The position numbers were made by a program, and so were the translations under genes. A stretch of 7,430 bases of DNA. Origin: Microcaldota archaeon (GTDB lineage Archaea > Micrarchaeota > Micrarchaeia > Micrarchaeales > Micrarchaeaceae). The stretch's first letter is position 1. Every line of letters begins with the position of its first letter. Shown piece after piece: positions 5,417 through 7,430 of this stretch. The stretch lies in contig JAJYZH010000024.1 in the NCBI GenBank assembly GCA_021800135.1, positions 1 to 7,430 of the forward strand, in the 5' to 3' direction. Under the pieces are notes generated by a model, which saw only the letters and a program-made list of their open reading frames with translations, ran no database searches and was not told where the DNA came from.

Positions 5417-7430
5417 ATGAGTGAGGGAGAGCAGAGGCACGAGACTCTTGGAGATGATGTCATACCCTACCACTATAAACTCAGATTCGATACTGATTTC
5501 AAAACTTTCAGGTTCAAAGGTGATGAGGAGATATTCGCCGTATCTAAAGCAGGCGTCACTGTGATAAGACTGAACTCAAAGGAGCTTGAGATAGGAAGAG
5601 TAGAGATTGAGAATCTTGGAAAGGTACAAACCGCAACGGTTGAGGAGGATAGGAAACGGGAGATGCTTAAGCTGGTATTGAAAAATCCCGTTTCTGGCAT
5701 ATGCAAAATACGCATCTCTTTTGTCGGGATAAATAACGACAAGATGTATGGGTTCTATCGGAGCAGCTACAAGAGAGGAAGCAGATTAGCCTATATGCTG
5801 ACAAGCCAGTTTGAGTCCACTGATGCGCGTTCCGCGTTCCCGTGCTTTGATGAACCTGCGATGAAGGCTACATTCAGCGTTACCATAGTCTCGGACAGGG
5901 GATACGAAGCGATATCCAATATGCCAATAGAAAAAGAGAGAGTTGCGGGAAGCAGGAGGGAGGTTCTGTTCCATACTACACCTAAGATGTCCACATATCT
6001 GCTTTACCTAGGCGTTGGAAAGTTCGAATACGCAGAAGGCGTATACAACGGGGTGCGCTACCGCGTAGTTACGGTACCTGGAAAGAAAGATCAGGCTAAA
6101 CTCGCATTAGGTTATGCCAGGAACTTCGTTTCTTTCTACGAGAAATACTTTGGCATAAGGTACATGCTGCCTAAGCTCGACATAATCGCAATCCCTGACT
6201 TCGCTGCCGGAGCCATGGAAAACTGGGGAGCAATAACTTTCAGGGAAACCGCCATACTAGGTGACGAGGAGAGCGCAGTTTCTACGAAACAGTATATAGC
6301 GGTAGTGGTGGCCCATGAGCTGGCACACCAGTGGTTCGGTGATCTGGTAACGATGAGGTGGTGGGATGACCTGTGGCTTAACGAAAGCTTCGCCACGTAC
6401 ATGAGTTACAAGGCAGCAGACAACGTTTACCCAGAATGGAAGCTCGGTGTGCAGTACCTGAAGGATACCGTATCGCTTGCACTCACGGCTGATGAATTCG
6501 CAGCAACACATCCGATAAGCGTACATGTAAAAAGCCCCGCGGAGATTGAGGAGATATTCGACAGGATAAGCTATGAGAAAGGCGGAAGCGTACTCATGAT
6601 GCTCGAGGATTTTGTCGGCAAGGAAACCTTCAGACAAGGCCTCAACCTCTATCTCAACAAGCACCTTTACGGAAATGCAGAGAATCGGGATCTTTGGGAT
6701 GCGGTAGGAGAGGAGGCAAGGAGGGAAGGGAAGAATGTGGATGTGAAGAGGGTAGCGGAGGCATGGATTGAAAGGCCTGGATATCCTGAGATAATGGTTT
6801 CTGACGAGGGCAGCACGTTCTTGCTAAAGCAGAAAAGGTGTTTCCTAGTAGAGGGCACCAGCAAATCCGCGGAACAGCCTATGCCTATCCCATTGCGTTA
6901 TTTGTATAGTAACGGGAAGAGCGGTTTCCTGCTCTTTGAAGATGCTGAATCCGCCATACCGAAAGACGACGCCTCATGGATAAAACTAAACTATGGCCAA
7001 AAGGGCCTTTACAGGGCGACTTACTCGGGCACGCTGCTGGACAGGATAGGCGGAGCCATAAAGTCAGGGAAGCTTGATGGCGCTGATTCGTGGGGGGTTG
7101 AAAACGATCTATTCGATATAGTTAGGAAGGGTGGCGCGGATATGAGCACCTACTTGGACTTCATAAGGAATTATTGCCTTTATTGCGCATACCCTGCGAA
7201 TGTTGATATATCATCTCACCTTACATGGATGTATAAGATGCTTTATGGAAGCAGGGAGTCCGAAGATGTGAAAGAGGTGATTGCGGTGTTAGGTGCTGTA
7301 TGGCTGGGCAGGCTCGGCTGGAAAAAACGCGCGAAGGACAGCAACACCGACATCATAATGAGAAGTGCGGCGATTGGCATGCTTGGACTAATAGAGGATA
7401 AGAAGGTCGTTGACAAAGCGATCTCCTTGT
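5417..7430 (+). CDS. M1-family zinc aminopeptidase, tricorn factor F2/F3-like (3' end outside window)
   Basis: 671 complete codons are visible with no stop before the right edge; family members of about 780-850 residues imply that roughly 110-180 are missing. The protein removes N-terminal residues from peptides, and in archaea such enzymes finish the work of the proteasome and tricorn protease in the cytosol. The N-terminal domain opens with a VIPYHYKLRF segment and contains FESTDARSAFPCFDEPAMKATF-like family residues near 137-158. The exopeptidase motif GAMEN is at 265-269. The zinc site is HELAH (300-304) with Glu323 exactly 18 residues after His304. The catalytic Tyr386 lies in SYEKGGSVL. 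Residues from about 460 onward enter the beta-sandwich and helical C-terminal domain. No signal peptide is seen, so it is probably cytosolic. All catalytic residues are intact. The ATG at 5417 is preceded by an in-frame TTG, a possible one-codon extension. Confidence 0.95.
   Translation, partial: MSEGEQRHETLGDDVIPYHYKLRFDTDFKTFRFKGDEEIFAVSKAGVTVIRLNSKELEIGRVEIENLGKVQTATVEEDRKREMLKLVLKNPVSGICKIRISFVGINNDKMYGFYRSSYKRGSRLAYMLTSQFESTDARSAFPCFDEPAMKATFSVTIVSDRGYEAISNMPIEKERVAGSRREVLFHTTPKMSTYLLYLGVGKFEYAEGVYNGVRYRVVTVPGKKDQAKLALGYARNFVSFYEKYFGIRYMLPKLDIIAIPDFAAGAMENWGAITFRETAILGDEESAVSTKQYIAVVVAHELAHQWFGDLVTMRWWDDLWLNESFATYMSYKAADNVYPEWKLGVQYLKDTVSLALTADEFAATHPISVHVKSPAEIEEIFDRISYEKGGSVLMMLEDFVGKETFRQGLNLYLNKHLYGNAENRDLWDAVGEEARREGKNVDVKRVAEAWIERPGYPEIMVSDEGSTFLLKQKRCFLVEGTSKSAEQPMPIPLRYLYSNGKSGFLLFEDAESAIPKDDASWIKLNYGQKGLYRATYSGTLLDRIGGAIKSGKLDGADSWGVENDLFDIVRKGGADMSTYLDFIRNYCLYCAYPANVDISSHLTWMYKMLYGSRESEDVKEVIAVLGAVWLGRLGWKKRAKDSNTDIIMRSAAIGMLGLIEDKKVVDKAISL

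Noticed and set aside
5786..6864. Several minus-strand open frames opposite the M1 aminopeptidase
   Set aside because: They are complements of conserved catalytic regions (GAMEN, HELAH) and carry no domain signal.

Overview
The window is archaeal. It carries a group II chaperonin (thermosome), a tricorn-factor-type M1 aminopeptidase and AT-rich TATA-like boxes about 25-30 bases before several starts. Homopyrimidine or T-rich tracts follow genes, and AGG (Arg) and ATA (Ile) are favoured codons. A small uncultivated lineage such as Micrarchaeota/DPANN or a Thermoplasmata relative is plausible, but the sequence alone does not settle it.

Layout, left to right. On the minus strand, positions 1-816 hold the 5' part of a fusion gene: an N-terminal CYTH (triphosphate tunnel) domain followed by a uridine-kinase-like P-loop domain, cut by the window edge. 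Also on the minus strand, 981-2864 encodes an Mrp/NBP35-family P-loop ATPase interrupted by a complete 362-residue LAGLIDADG intein (1320-2405). A divergent regulatory gap of about 240 bases follows. The thermosome subunit is on the plus strand at 3103-4755, ending in a 42-base pure pyrimidine tract. A region with a perfect 11-bp inverted repeat leads to an unrecognised 104-residue protein with two membrane segments (4934-5248). The last gene is an M1 zinc aminopeptidase (5417 to the window end, open at its 3' end).

The thermosome folds proteins and the M1 aminopeptidase trims peptides, so the right half has a protein-quality-control flavour, although each gene appears to have its own promoter. 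Most genes look nearly leaderless. The thermosome is the exception, with an inferred leader of about 95 bases and a clear GGTGA ribosome-binding site.

The most notable features are the intein inside the nucleotide-binding DLPPG/TSD motif of an Mrp ATPase that lacks the family CxxC, and the CYTH-first order of the CYTH-uridine kinase fusion. The fusion gene also has a possible ten-codon leader ORF overlapping its start by ATGA. No rRNA, tRNA, CRISPR array or insertion sequence was seen.
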